The notes under the pieces are model-generated. The model was not told where the DNA came from. It worked only from the letters and a program-made list of their open reading frames with translations, and did not search any database. 64,000 nt of DNA from Aselliscus stoliczkanus (Eukaryota > Chordata > Mammalia > Chiroptera > Hipposideridae), in contig CM066732.1 of the NCBI GenBank assembly GCA_033961575.1, positions 55,124,001 through 55,188,000 on the forward strand, given 5' to 3'. A program made the position numbers and the translations under genes. Below, one piece after another: positions 34,001 through 46,300 of the stretch (position 1 is its first letter; the number at the start of each line of letters is the position of its first letter).

Positions 34001-34794
34001 GCTTCTGTCCAGCAGCGGGACCTCAAACAGCAGATCAGCCAACCTGGCGCTCTAGGCCGGGAGACGTCTGATCTCAGGCTTGGCCCCCTCCCCAGGAAGG
34101 CCCAGCGCGACTGCTGAGGTGGGTCACTGGGCAGCGTGCCGGGCGGCACAGAGTGTGGCCTGGTGTCAGGCTGGGGCGCCCGGCCTTGGTGTTGCGGTGG
34201 GTGGTTTGTGGGACCTCGCTTCTGAACCTGCCTGGTGCCTCCTAAAAGCAGGAAAGAGCGTGGCTGAGGGGAGAATGCTGCCCCCACCCTGCCTGGGGCC
34301 CCTGGGCTGGGCTGTGAGGAGGGGCACAGGCATGCACCACGGCGGCACCCGCTGATAACCCCATCACCACGGCCAGGGATCGCCGCCTCCTGTCTTTCAA
34401 ATTATTGACATTTAAACCCGTTTTCCTCCCAGATCGCTGCCCACTTCCTCCCCAGGATCACTGCCGGTCTCAGAAATGGGGGGCTGCCGAGGGAAGAGTG
34501 GGCCGCTCATGCTCATTCCTGCCCGAGCCCCAGGTGCCGGGGACCCAGCGGAGGGCAGCAGAGGAGGGTCCCTGGCCCCACCAAACCAGGCAGACACGGC
34601 GATGGGCTGGGAGTGGGCCGGACTCCTCTAGGTCAGCGGGGGCCTGGCCCTGGGCTGTCTGGCAGTGGGTGGCGGCAGGCTGGCCCTGCGTGGGCGCGGG
34701 CGCGAGAGCGCAGGGGAAGGGGCCTACCTGGCCTTGGGGTCCAGGCCACTGGTCTGCAATGACAGAGGGCTATCCATGCGCCCAAGAAAATATA
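31091..34794. other. Intergenic, mostly unassigned
   Basis: An antisense L2-like 3' end is visible at about 31370-31445 (TTGAACAAAAGTTTACAGAG, then CTACTGTGTGTCAGGCATCG). GC-rich unique DNA follows to 32.5 kb, then an AT-rich TAAT-containing island at about 32.86-33.13 kb. No gene was found. Confidence 0.45.
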
Positions 34795-35345
34795 TATATA
34801 AATTTTAAGTCTTTTTTTGAGGTGAAATTCACACATAAAATTAACCATTTTAAAGTGTGCTGTTTTATGGCGATTAGTACATTCAGTGTTGGGTAAGCAC
34901 TGATGATATTAGGTTCCAAAACAGCTTCATCACCCTCCGAAAAACCCAGAAACCACTAAGCGGTCGCCCTCCCCCGCCCCGCCCCCGCCTCCCGGGGCGG
35001 CTCTCTGCGCCCATGCCTCTCTGTTCCGGACGTTTCCTGTGAATGGACCTACAGCCTGTGACCTGTGGGGCCTGACATCTCGCGTGGCACAGTGTTTCCG
35101 AGGCCCGTTGCGTTGCAGCATGTGTCAGCGTGTTGGTCGTCTCTCTGACCGAGTAATAGTCCATTGTGTGTGCAGACCACAGCGTGTTTATCCGCTCGTG
35201 GTTGATGGACACGTGGGTTGTTTCACTGTTTGGCTTTTGTGGATAGAGCTGCTCGGAATATCCATATGCACGAGTGTTTAGGGGCCTGGTTTCAATTATG
35301 TGGGGAACACACCCAGGTGTGGACTTGCTGGGTCATTGGGTTTTC
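34795..35345 (-). mobile_element. Old L1 3' end (L1M-type)
   Basis: The plus strand is the antisense of an L1 3' end: TGAGGTGAAATTCACACATA, then TTAACCATTTTAAAGTGTGC, a C-rich middle, and AGTAATAGTCCATTGTGTGT near 35150. On the minus strand the last block reads HTMDYYSV, matching the conserved C-terminal ORF2 segment. It ends near TGGACTTGCTGGGTCATTGG. The element is a decayed, 5'-truncated fragment. Confidence 0.8.
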
Positions 35346-35394
35346 CTATGTTTACATTTTTGAGGAACCATCAAACTCAGTGTTTTTATTCAAC

Positions 35395-35950
35395 AAATCA
35401 GCTCATGGCGCTGCACTGCTTGAAACCATTCACTGGCTTCCCCTCATGTTAGAAGAAACCCCTTACTGTGGCCTGCGGGGCCCTCCATGATTTGGCCTTG
35501 ACAATCCCTCTAACGCTATGTTCCACCTCTCTGTCCTTCAATACCCTCCATCGCTGGTCACGTCGCGCTTTGTGTGTCAGACTGGCCGACGCTGCTCTCT
35601 CCCCAGGGTGCTTGCACTTGCGGTTCCCTCGTGCCCTTTCCATGCTGGGTACCTTCCTCTTGTTAGGATTCAACTCAAATGTCCCTCAGAGAAGCTTTCT
35701 GTCACCACTGGATCCATGTGTTTCTGGACTGAGCCCCAGCCGATTATCCCATTTCAGTAATTAATGACCCTCTGGACACACCTCATTTACTCCTTGGTTG
35801 ACATGTTTCCAGTCTGCTTTCCTTACTGGGATGTGAATTCTAGGAGAGCAGGGAACCGCTTTCCCAGCCCTGGTGCAAACAAGGCCAGGGAGAGAGTAAG
35901 ACCCCAAATGAGTCCCTACTGAATCAACACAAGTTCCCAGCCCGATCACT
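35395..35950 (+). mobile_element. L2 LINE 3' fragment
   Basis: A sense-strand L2-like order of blocks is visible: ACTGGCTTCCCCTCATGTTA, CCTCCATGATTTGGCC, TTCAACTCAAATGTCCCTCA, AGAGAAGCTTTCTGTCACCA and ATTCTAGGAGAGCAGGGA. It is ancient and strongly diverged. Confidence 0.7.
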
Positions 35951-36228
35951 AGAGTGTTTCAGAAATTTTGTTAGCTTTTTAAAAAAGGCCCTTCTGCGGC
36001 CTCCAGAAATGAGGCCCCTAACGCAGACGAATACTGCCTGAGCTCAAAGGTGGCCCAGCACGCCCTTGAGAGCTGGGGTGCGGCCCTGCTGCCTACAGGG
36101 TGGGTGTGTGTCGTGGGTGGCAGGAACAGCCACAGCGATCTGCGCTGAGTGGTCTCATTTCCCTGCACTTCAGGTTCCTCTGAAACCAGCCCCCCAAACT
36201 TTATAGCAGGACTCGCAGCCGCCAAGCG
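35951..36228. other. Intergenic spacer, nothing recognised
   Basis: Unique-looking sequence between an L2 fragment and a MIR. No feature was found. Confidence 0.4.
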
Positions 36229-36256
36229 AGGAAACCCGAATCAGGAAACCCGAATC
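36229..36256. repeat. Perfect 14-bp tandem duplication
   Basis: AGGAAACCCGAATC occurs twice head-to-tail (36229-36242 and 36243-36256) at the start of a MIR fragment. It is a small replication-slippage product. Confidence 0.9.
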
Positions 36257-36440
36257 CAAGGTCACATCTGCCAAGCGGCGCAGCCCCTTGTCCCTCTGAG
36301 CCTCAGTTTCCTCGTCTATAAAAGAGGCTGCCAACATCTGCCGTGCAGGCCTCCTGCAAGCAGCAGGAGATGAGGGGGCGTGCTCTGCAGACGGGCGTGC
36401 TGCCCACGTCGGGAGTTAGCACATGTGCCCTGCCCGGGCC
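36235..36440 (+). mobile_element. MIR SINE fragment
   Basis: The diagnostic MIR core is present in sense orientation: TGAGCCTCAGTTTCCTCGTC followed by a TATAAAAGAGG-type segment (about 36297-36327). The 3' half is decayed. Confidence 0.75.
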
Positions 36441-37842
36441 CTGGTGTGAGCAGCCAGGCCAGCACTGCACCCGCGGCCCCTTCGCCTGTGACCCTGGGAC
36501 CAATGCCACCTCTTAACGCCTTTCCATTTCTCAATTTGCTGACTGGGGTGATTTTCGGTGAGGACCACATAAATACTTCAAAAATAATGCATGGTGAAAA
36601 GGGACGCTCTGGAATGGCTGATGGCACGATGAATTAAACACTTTATAGGGCTGAGCATAAATTATTTTAATGCGTGTAATAGACCCGCCCAGAAAGACTT
36701 GAGCCCTCTAGGTCATGCCTGGTGCCCCAGGGCCCCGAGGGTAGGGGGCGCAGGTGGCCGGGAGCCGGCTTGGCGAGGGTGTGAATCATCTCTCTGCCCG
36801 AAGCCCCTGCCCCCCAGAGCTTAGGGCCTCTGCAGAGGGGCGCAGGGTGGGAAGGGTCCCGGCCAGGCAGAGGCGGGAGCGAGGAGACAGGCGAGGTGAC
36901 GGCACTGCTTCACGGTGACGGAGACGGACCCGTGCCCGCCCCCATTCATTGTGTGCCCCTGCTGCGGGGGTCAGGATGCTGCCACTTGGCACCAGACATT
37001 CTGAATATTCCGTTTGCCTTGAACATGTCAGGCTCATATTCTAGTTCGGACCATCAACAAACGTTTTACGTTTAGGCTTATTGCACGTTGGTGCGGGAAG
37101 GCCTGTTAGAGGCTGTCGGGCCCCACAGACCCATTCGAGGGAAGGGAGAGCCGAGGGCGCAGAGAAGTCAGGGGTTTGTGCCCCAGACGCAGCAAACAGA
37201 CACACTTATTATAATACCTGCAGCTGCCTAAGCCATATTTATAGAGCGACGTCTAAAGACTATGGTTGTGGTTTTGTAATTACTGACGTAGGTTTGCGGT
37301 CCCAGTGGAAGGAAGTCACAGACTCCAAACGTGCCCCTGTGACCCCGTGGCAGGCGGGCAGGGTACCAGCGCTGCATGCTGACCAGTTGTCTCCTTTCTG
37401 GGAGTATAATTGACTCAACAGCCGGTGATGGTGCCGGAGTCCCGATGTGCGTCGGGCACGAACTCCGCCCTCCGGAGGGTCGCAGGTGTCCGGTGACCTC
37501 AGGAAGGATCCGCCTGGGCACGCTGCACGCTGCCTGCGGGGCGCCCTTCCAGCTCCGCACGGCTCCTCCCCAGAGAGCCCCTAGACGGCCTGTCCCTCTG
37601 TGTCTGAAACTCCACCCTCCGTGGCAGCCACACATGTCACGTTGATGTGATTGAGCACAGGGCAGCAGGGACAGCAAACTCCCAGGGAAGTTCCGGGAGG
37701 CCAGGAGCCCCGAAGGAGGGATGGGGTTGGCTGCGAGGGGCTGAGGGACAGTGGGGGGCCCGGGGGGGGGTCAGTGTGCTCCCCGCGGACGCCCACAGGA
37801 GCCTGGTGTCTTCTGTGATTGGCAAGCAGGCCAGGAGGGCCG
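36441..37842. other. Intergenic, nothing recognised
   Basis: GC-rich unique sequence with a small AT-rich patch near 36.63-36.68 kb. No gene or clear repeat was found. Confidence 0.4.
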
Positions 37843-38060
37843 GAGGCCTCAGGGCAGGACGGGCGTGAGGACGAGGCCTCAGGGCAGGACGGGGGTGAGG
37901 ACGAGGCCTCGGGGCAGGACGGGCGTGAGGACGAGGCCTCGGGGCAGGACGGGGGTGAGGACGAGGCCTCGGGGCAGGACGGGGGTGAGGACGAGGCCTC
38001 GGGGCAGGACGGGGGTGAGGACGAGGCCTCGGGGCAGGACGGGCGTGAGGACGCGGCCTC
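37843..38060. repeat. 30-bp minisatellite, about 7 copies
   Basis: The array begins with an 18-bp partial unit and continues with units starting at 37861, 37891, 37921, 37951, 37981, 38011 and 38041. The core reads GGGSGTGAGGACGAGGCCTC followed by RGGGCAGGAC, where S alternates between C and G. The last unit is diverged. Because the period is a multiple of three, long frames stay open on both strands and encode 10-residue repeats. These are not considered genes. Confidence 0.95.
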
Positions 38061-40076
38061 TAGGGCCAGGCGTCGTACGAGGCCCTGTGGTGTTTGCCAG
38101 TCTTTGTCCTCGTCATGTTGACCAGGAGGGGCCTGAGGTTCTGTCACTGAGGAGCCCGGCTGCAGGAGGGGACCACGGAACAGCCAGGAGGGCTTTGGCC
38201 GAAAACTAAGTGGAGCCCCCAGAGGAGCCTCTGAGGCGGTGGCTGATTACTCTCCGTCAGGGGCCTAAACTGAGTGTATCGTCTCCTCCATTAAGTGTCC
38301 TCGTCCCCTCAGGCGCAGGAGTTTCCTCTCTGTACTGCCACGCACGGCTGCGGATGAGTGTGCGGTCCTTGCTGTGCGGCATGGTGGGTGCGCCTGTCTG
38401 CACCTGGCCTGGAATGGGCCATCCGGGAGCCTGGTGACCGGGACGGAAGCTCCGTGGACGCTCATGGCTCCACTCGCACTTGCTGCATGACCAACCGTAG
38501 GAGCACGCCCATTATGGGGAGGACTGCAGGCGTAATGCCCGCACGGCGACCCGATCCACAGGAGAAGCGAGCCCGTGGGTACGCACCCACACAGTGGCGT
38601 TAAGCCTCGGACCCTCCGCAGGGTCGAGCCCGGCTCGGGCAGTGACCTGCCCGGCGACGTGCCCAGTGCTGGCGTCCTCCCTCCCGTCCCCCGTCCCACG
38701 CCCTCATTCATGTTTCCTGAGATCATGCCCTAAATGAACCACCCACACCCATGCCCTTGGCTTTGGGGTAACCCAGACCCAGACAGGCGTTCAGTAAACA
38801 CGTGAATAAATGTTGAATGAGTGAGTGAACCTGAAAGAAAGCTGTGCCTCCCCCTGGGCCCTGGGGCTGGTCTGAGGGAAGGCTGCGTGGGTCCTGCTGA
38901 AGGCCACACTCAGGTGGCGAGGACCCTGCCGTGGGTCTGTCCTCACACTGCACGGCCATCGTCGGTGACGGGCCCCCGCTCTCCTCTGCACCTGGAGTCT
39001 ATGGATTATAGCGGCGGCCACCTCAGAGAGGACATGCCCTCCACGCCACAGGCAGACCATAGAAGCCTGTGTTTTGAGCCAAGTCTTGTGAAAATACAGA
39101 AAGGCCCAGAAAACGGAGGTGGGAGAGGGACACATGGCGGCTCTGGGCCCCCATTCCGGGCGGCTCCTCCCAGCCCCGCTCACTCTGATTCGAGGGCAGG
39201 ACGCATCACGGACCTGATGGCGGAAACAGAAGGCTCCACGCAGGCTGGATGGAGGCAGCCAGACACTGCCGAGCACACGCGGCAACTACCTTCTCCTGAG
39301 CGGCTGTGAGCAGGGATGGAGTCTCTTCCCAAGCATCTCGGGGACACTCGAGAGTCTTGTGGCAGAGCCCCGCTTTGCCTCAGCCTGGCCCTGCGGGCCT
39401 GGGGCCATAGCCTCTGCCTCTGCAGCTACGTGCCAAGCAAGCGTCTTTGAAAGCAAACGGTTCAACGTCTGCAGCAGGAAAATGCCTCCCTTCCCTGCAG
39501 TGGGCTGTCATTTTGCACCCACTGAATGGCATCCGCCCCTGCACACGCACGCACCAAGTGTCTCTCGCCTGCATGGTCTGTGCGTGGCGTGGAGGGACAC
39601 ACGGCAGAGGGACGGCGTCCTGCTCCTAGAGAATTTGGAGTCTGCTTGGAGACAGGGGGCCATCGGGTGGGGCCGGAGTGAAGGCCGGGAGGTCACCTTG
39701 AAGGCGGCAGGAGAGAGGCTCCTTGGGCAGACGGGGAGGGGGCGGCCTGAAGAAAAGGACAGAGATGGGAGGAGCTGGGCCCAGGATCAGGGGCACAGTC
39801 GGGGTGTCTGTGCCCAGAGCAGAGCTGCCTGGGAAGCACGGGTGGGGCCCAGCGAGCAGGAATCAGGGGTGGGCCATAGGTACACAGGCGCGGGGATGCG
39901 TGGGGCAGAGGCCGCAGGCGGAGCAGGAGTCCGCAGGCCCGTGGGCGCCTCTGAGAAACTTGGCAACGGGAAAAAGGTCCTGTGGATCAGGGACCAGGAG
40001 GCCAGATGGGCAGGCTGCTCGTGTTGGGTCAATTGGTCTCGCTAGTAATGGCAATTAAGCAGCATTCCCGCCCCTG
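38061..40076. other. Intergenic, nothing firmly recognised
   Basis: GC-rich sequence. A short L2/MIR-like 3' tail is visible at about 38780-38825 (GTGAATAAATGTTGAATGAG). The chance frame at 39359-40045 has no recognisable domain. Confidence 0.4.
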
Positions 40077-40077
40077 C

Positions 40078-40380
40078 CCCACACACACACACCGGGTCAC
40101 ACACACACCATGTCACACACACACCGGGTCACACACTGGGTCACACACACACCAGGTCTCACACACACACCATGTCACACACACACCGGGTCACACACAC
40201 ACCATGTCACACACACACCGGGTCACACACACACCATGTCACACACACACCGGGTCACACACACACCATGTCACACACACACCGGGTCACACACCGGGTC
40301 ACACACACACCAGGTCACACACACACCGGGTCACACACACACCAGGTCACACACACACCGGGTCACACACCGGGTCACAC
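40078..40380. repeat. 16-bp CA-rich minisatellite with 12-bp variant units
   Basis: The unit is ACCNNGTCACACACAC, with GGG, ATG or AGG at the variable triplet. GGG and ATG units alternate over the middle of the array, which gives a 32-bp higher-order period; near the right end AGG and GGG alternate. At least three units are 12 bp, lacking one CACA. Open frames rich in His and Thr across it are artefacts. Confidence 0.95.
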
Positions 40381-43186
40381 CGCCCTGGGGCAGCAGGTCC
40401 TGCTCTCACAGCCATCACTTAGCGATGTCTGAGCTTCAGTGTTTCTTGTCAGGAAAACTGTCACCCACTCCTCACACTGAGAAATCGACTCTCGTTAAAG
40501 AGTCACCCCGCCAATGAAAACCGTGGTTTGAACAGAACAGGATGACTTTTGAGAAGACGGTAAGCCATGCCGGGTTCAGCCATGGACGGGCATCTCCCCA
40601 TACAGGGCTCACCTGAGTGCAGACGCTGTTGGTGACGACGCACATTGGTGGGCACGTGTCCACTGGGCACTGCGTCCACAGCCCCGGTGGGCAGGAGGCG
40701 CTGAGGCAGCTGTGCCCGCTGTCTGCTCTAGGCTTCCAGGGGACTCCAGGTTGGGCACAGAGGTAAGGACGCAACCTTGTCCATCCGTTCTTCCGTCCCA
40801 CTTCCAAACACCCTGTCAGTGCCTCTCTGGAACAGGTATTTACCTGGGGAGCCTTTCTGTGTGGGGGCCGGGGCATCACAGCATTCAGTGCCTTCCCCAA
40901 ACAGAGTCCCTTCTCGTGTCAGCCCCACGCACCACGAGTGCCTCCTGGCTGGACCCCTGTCCCCCGTCCTGATCCCGTGGTGCTGCTTCTGACCAGGGCA
41001 GGCCTTCCTCCTCCATCTTTTAGAAATCCAATTTTACAAGCTGTTGGTCTTGAGTGTGGACTGCTGCATTTTATTAATTTGAAAACAATATTATCTTTAA
41101 TGAGTCCGTAGCCAATGCTCCGTCCCCCAGCTGCTGCCTGCAGTGACAGGCCTTTGTTTGTGACCCTTTACTGTCAGGAGACAAACTGTCCGCTGTGGGC
41201 CACGGAGGGGCCATGGAGGGGCCGTGTGTGGCCGTGGGTGGCTGTGTGCAGCTATGGATCCACTGCCACGAAACACATGTGTTTCCCTGGGGCTGTCACC
41301 CCGAGCAGGGATGTGTGCCGGTACTCGTGCCTTTGGGGAGTAATTCAGTGGAAGCACTGTCACTTTCAGTGACACCCAGACAGCTCCTGGTGGCCTGCGC
41401 AAACCCACCCATTCCACTCGCCCCCAAGGTGGGAACAAAAGCCTGTCCTTAGGGTGACCTCTCCCTTCTTTGGTAAACGAGGCCACTTCAGCAGGGGGTG
41501 GTGTGTGGTTGTGGTGTGCGCTCCCACCTGTCCATGGGTGGCTTGTCACTGCTTAAGGCCTGCAGGGGCCTCTGGTGACCCAGCCCCACTTCCCCGGTCC
41601 CCTGGGCCCACCTGCTTTGTTTCTCACCACACTCCCAATGCAGTGTCCCCAAATCCGCTCCTAAGGAGCTCTTTCTCGTCCGTGTGGTCGCCCAGCAGCC
41701 TCCAGGACGCCGCACGTGCCTTCCCTCCTCCTGGAAGCCCCCTGGCTCCTGGGGCCTCAGCGGTCCTCCCCTCGGAACTCCTGTGTTACTTCTGGGCCAG
41801 GCCACATGGCTGGCTCAGCACGTGCTGACCATCGGCCTCAGCTCTAGCTGAGAGGGCCCTGGGGACCAGCTCTAGGCTCACTGTTCCTGTGCACCTGGGG
41901 GAACCCTGCACAGCAGCTATCAATGAGTGCTCCCCGGGGGTGGGCCGATGGGCGGGGCGATGGCTGACTGGGCCTGTGGTCTGTTGTTTGCTCAACTGGG
42001 AGCTTTTTTGGGGTCTCCAGAGCAGACAGGGCAGGGGCAGTGAAGCCGCTGGGCTGTTGTGGGCATCACAGACTGGTGACAGGCGATCCGCCCACAGACC
42101 ACACCAGCATAGCTTTAGAAGACTCCCTGGCCTGCTATGGGCTCATCATTTAACTGATGGCTGCTTTCGGTACCAGGAGTCCTCAGCGCCTCCTAAGAAC
42201 CTAAGCAAACAGGCTCCATGCGTCCGTCTGCGGACGGGCTCACAAGGCTGACTGGTCTCCTACCACACTGTAATTTTAACTCCCCTTCGGAATGCACTGC
42301 CCTTAAACAGAGTATGTAATGCAGAAATAACAACAGTAGCAGGGTCTGTTCACTCGCTCGTCTTTATTAGATGGTGGTCAGTGGTACGTGTGTGGCTGAC
42401 CGCCTACCTCGGGCTTCCCTCCTGTTGGCTGCCTCCTCTACCAGCTGGGAGTCGCCCGTGCGTCTCACTGTGGAGACCTGCATGGAACCGAGGAAATGCC
42501 TCAGACGCTGCCCTCGTCTGACCCAGATTTGAGCCCCAGGTCTGCCCAGTAGCCGGTGTGGACGTTGGCCAGGCTCCCGTGCTCGTCTCTGCAAGTCTGT
42601 TGTGAGCAGACAGGCCCCACACGCCAGCCGCTCCTGTGGCAGGTGGCAGCGATGCCCGCTGTGTGAGGGCAGTGCTGGGGGATGGACTTGGCCGTCCGGC
42701 TCACCGCAGTACCCTAAAGTCAATCATTATTCTGTGTGGAATAAATAGTGTTATCGGGCTGATATGCTGACCGCTAATGAACCCATGTCTAGCATCTGAG
42801 AAGCCAGATAACAAGACATGTTTTTCTCCATTGGCTTCTATTGATGTATTAATTAATGAAATCCAAGGTTCCCCGTTGAGCTGCAGGAGTGCGCCTCTCT
42901 CCTGCTCCCAGAAGCTGCGGGGCCGGCGGGAGGTGTCGTCTGGCCTGGCCCAGGTAGGGCAGGAGCCACACAGCCAGGAGGCAAGCTGTCCCTCGTAAGC
43001 AAGAGGAGCAGTCCGGCAGCCTCGGGGCTCAACGTCTGCTTCACCCCACTTGCTCTGAGATTTCTATGCCCTCAAAAGAGCCCCAACACATAACCTCTCA
43101 ACTTGCTGCCTTCAAATTGTCCGGGACCTGCCCACGGACAAGGTGGCTGCACTAATTTAGTCAAGTTGTTGAAAGTCTCTGAGCTC
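40381..43186. other. Intergenic, nothing recognised
   Basis: GC-rich sequence with AT-rich patches at about 41.03-41.10 and 42.72-42.87 kb. No gene or clear transposon was identified. Confidence 0.4.
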
Positions 43187-43313
43187 CACAGGTAATCGTG
43201 CACCCCCACTCCCCACAGGTAACCACACACCCCCGGCCCCACAGGTCACCACGCACCCCCAGCCCCACAGGTCACCACGCACACCCACGCACACCCACGC
43301 ACACCCACGCACC
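43187..43313. repeat. 26-bp tandem repeat followed by a 10-bp tandem repeat
   Basis: CACAGGT-starting units begin at 43187, 43214, 43240 and 43266 (27, 26 and 26 bp apart). From about 43277 the array changes to CACGCACACC repeated roughly 3.7 times. The two arrays share CA/CCC-rich words, so the short one probably grew out of the end of the long one. Confidence 0.85.
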
Positions 43314-46300
43314 CTTGCACCGTGTACCCTCACATGCAGTCGAAACCTACAGTCAGGTGAAGGCCACTTTGCAGTCTGCTCTCTCACATGTGCAAATTCT
43401 CAAGACTGCACTTGTCGCCTTCGAGCCTGAGGGAACACCGTGGCCACCGAACCCCAGCCACCTTTGCTCGTCCTGTAAGCAGGGCCTCCAGGGAGCATCA
43501 TAAGGTGTGGTGCATTTCCTGTCTGCAGTCGGCCAGCAGTGACCTGGGGCGCCACAACGGAAGCGCGTGCTGCAGGCCTGGGCCCGCCAGGGCCACCCTC
43601 CGCGTCTCCTCCCTGATCCCACTGTTGGTGGCGGACAGAGCGCGGCCCGGGGCCTGCACCCTCCGCTCACGCGGCCGGATGCTCAGCCCCACAGCGCTGC
43701 AGTCTTCCTCCTGCTCCCGCCTCATTCCCACAAACCTAAGGTTTGCAACTCGGAATCGGCTCTGTTTAGAATCAATACCCACTTAGAATCAGAGTTTGAG
43801 CCAAGTTATAAGCCATAAAAGCCCCTGATTATTTCATTAGTAATTTTCTAATTGGCATTAGGTATTCAATTATACATTCCAAATATTTGATGAATTCTTT
43901 CAGCGCCGTAGAGGAGGCCCGTGATGGGCCTGCGTTTTCTAGGAAACACGAAGCCCAGAGGGATGGCTTTGGGCCTGCAGCCCGAGCAGCGGCTGTGAGG
44001 CCTCACGTCTCTGAAGGGGCCCAGCCAGACGGCCGCCCGAGCCCACAGCCCCGGGCCTCCTTCATCAGCAGCGCTTTCTGGGCACCCTTTCCTCGTAAAG
44101 ACAGGATCTTTTCTGCTTTGATCTACTTCCCGCAACACAAGGTGGTTTCTCCCCGTTCCTACCCTGTTTTGCGACGTGGATAACAGGGAGCCAGTCTCAC
44201 GCCCCCACCCCCACCTGTCTCCTGGCCTTGTTCGGCCACAGCCGGTCCTGTCTGTATTGGACACCAGATGGCCCCACAACCTTCTCCGAATAGATTTGCA
44301 TTAGATACAGCTCATCTCTGGCTCCCTTGCTTAAGGTGTGGGAGTGCTGTTTCCCTAGGAGGAAAAAAAAGATAATTTCAGTACATGAAAAAAGATGCAC
44401 AAATGTTCATTTCTGTTGCTTCTGGGATTCTTCTGACAATAAGCAGCCACTGAATTCTTGCAGCTCCCAAACGTGTCCTCAACTGCCTGGGCCCCACCCA
44501 CTGGGCACCAGCCTGACGGACCAGAGTCTCTAGGGGGTGACTCACAGGTGACACAAAGCCGGTGTTTGTCCTTACTCGGTGTGGTCCTCACAGACACCAG
44601 CTTGCCTATCTGTCGTGCAGACAGACGGAAAACCCAACACGGCAGCACAGCTGACCCGTATGGCCCTCACCATGCACTGGACCGAGAGGGGAGACAAGTG
44701 CATTTCTCACTGACCCGTTATTCTCACAGACCGTGGGAGGCGCCCGTGTGTGGACCTTCAGTGGCCGGGCAGATGGAAGTGTGCCATGGAGGAGGAAGAT
44801 GCGTGCGTAGCGCTCATGCAGGACCAGACCAGACGGAGGTGGGCCGCTCCTGAGGGGCCCAGCGGCCTGCAGTGCCCACCTTTCCCCGGCTGCCCCTCCC
44901 GTGCTGGGAGCTGGGTCAGCAGGTAACACGTTAGCGCCAGCGGCCCACCTTTAAAGATGCGAATAGCCACTCCTCACAGGCAGGCTTGCTCCAAGCCAGT
45001 GCTGTCGTGTCGGGGGGGCCTGCACTCCAGTGAAGCTTGGCGGCCCCTCTGTGCCGTTCGCAGACCTCAGGGAAGGAGGTGCAGGGATGGCACCGTGTCT
45101 GGAACGATGTCTCCGCCCCACTCCCGGCCGGACCAACACCGTCCTTAACTTCTTAGCGTCCTTAGCCGTAAAGTAGGGACAGCGTGCCCACCCGCTCAGC
45201 TGTAGAGGGGACCCTGGAGGTGAGACCTTGGGAAAGTCACAGCACCAACTCCTGAGGTTTCCCAGGGCTGTTCTCGCTTCTGAGCTTTAAAATGTGTCTG
45301 TATTTTAGCCATTCTATATAAATAGATACACCAGTTTTTACGAGAAGCTGCCTCAAGTCCCTTTGGAAATAGGGTGCGTATGAATAAAAACCAGTTGGGT
45401 GATTTTTCAGTAGAAATCCTGTGGTGGTGACCACAGAGGGGCCGCTTTGCTCCCCTCGGGACCTGGAGTCACTTTGAAATAGTGCCGCTTCCGGGAGCCT
45501 GAAGTTTGTCCCTGAAGCCCTGGGAGGAGTGTCGTGAAGGGGATGTGGCAGGCCTGCACACAGCAGCACAGGCTGCGTCCAGCCTCAAGCCCTGGCCTCG
45601 GCTCTGACCCGGCGTCCGTCCACACCACAGCCAGGCCCTGGAGTGTCCTCCCCTGAGCCGACCCTCCCCTGCCCACCCCTCTCTCTGGGCCCCTCTACCA
45701 TTCCCACCACTTATCGGACCCTTGGAAGCATCGGTTCTTCACCAGCTCAAGATCAATATTGAACAACTGGATCAAAGAGAAAAGGCCATCTTTTAACTGG
45801 AAACAAGGAACGGACTCCAGAAAGGTCTTTATCGCCCGGGCGAAGGTCAGTCAGGTGTGGCAGGCCTGGTTAACTCACTGGCCGGCTCCGTTCGCCTGGC
45901 TCGCCCCCTGCCCGTCTTCCATCCGCAGCCCTGCAAGACCGACGGCAGGGCCCCTCCTGCAGGGAGCGCCCCATTCATGGCCGGGACACACCCGGGCCTC
46001 TGCCCCTTCCGCCTCGGACACTTGCCACCCTCCCAGGGCCACTGTCAGTGGTGCGGCCACTCCTCTCGCCCAGGACACCGACAGTGCCTGAGCTGGCTCC
46101 CTGTGCCTGGCTCCACGGCCCGAGGCCTGGCACACATTAGGCGCGCAGTAACTGGCTTGGGTTCGAATGAGCGGGTGGACTAAGAAGCCGCAGACACTGT
46201 CTGTGCGAGGCAAGGCCTCTGCCCCGGGAGCCGCCGGCCGCCAGACGGAGCGTGGGGGAGGCCGGCCCTGCGCACGGGCCTGTGGGAGCTCCTGCCTCCG

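Noticed and set aside
37843..38060. CRISPR-like regular repeats
   Set aside because: Units are directly adjacent with no unique spacers, and the context is a mammalian genome.
37581..38209. Long open frames on both strands (188 and 152 codons) with 10-residue peptide repeats
   Set aside because: They are produced by the 30-bp minisatellite, whose period is a multiple of three. Composition is repetitive and there is no domain or splice evidence.
39359..40058. 228-codon plus-strand frame
   Set aside because: Overlaps frames in other phases of equal quality and has no domain.
39982..40517. His/Thr-rich open frames, possible metal-binding protein
   Set aside because: They arise entirely from the 16-bp CA-rich minisatellite.
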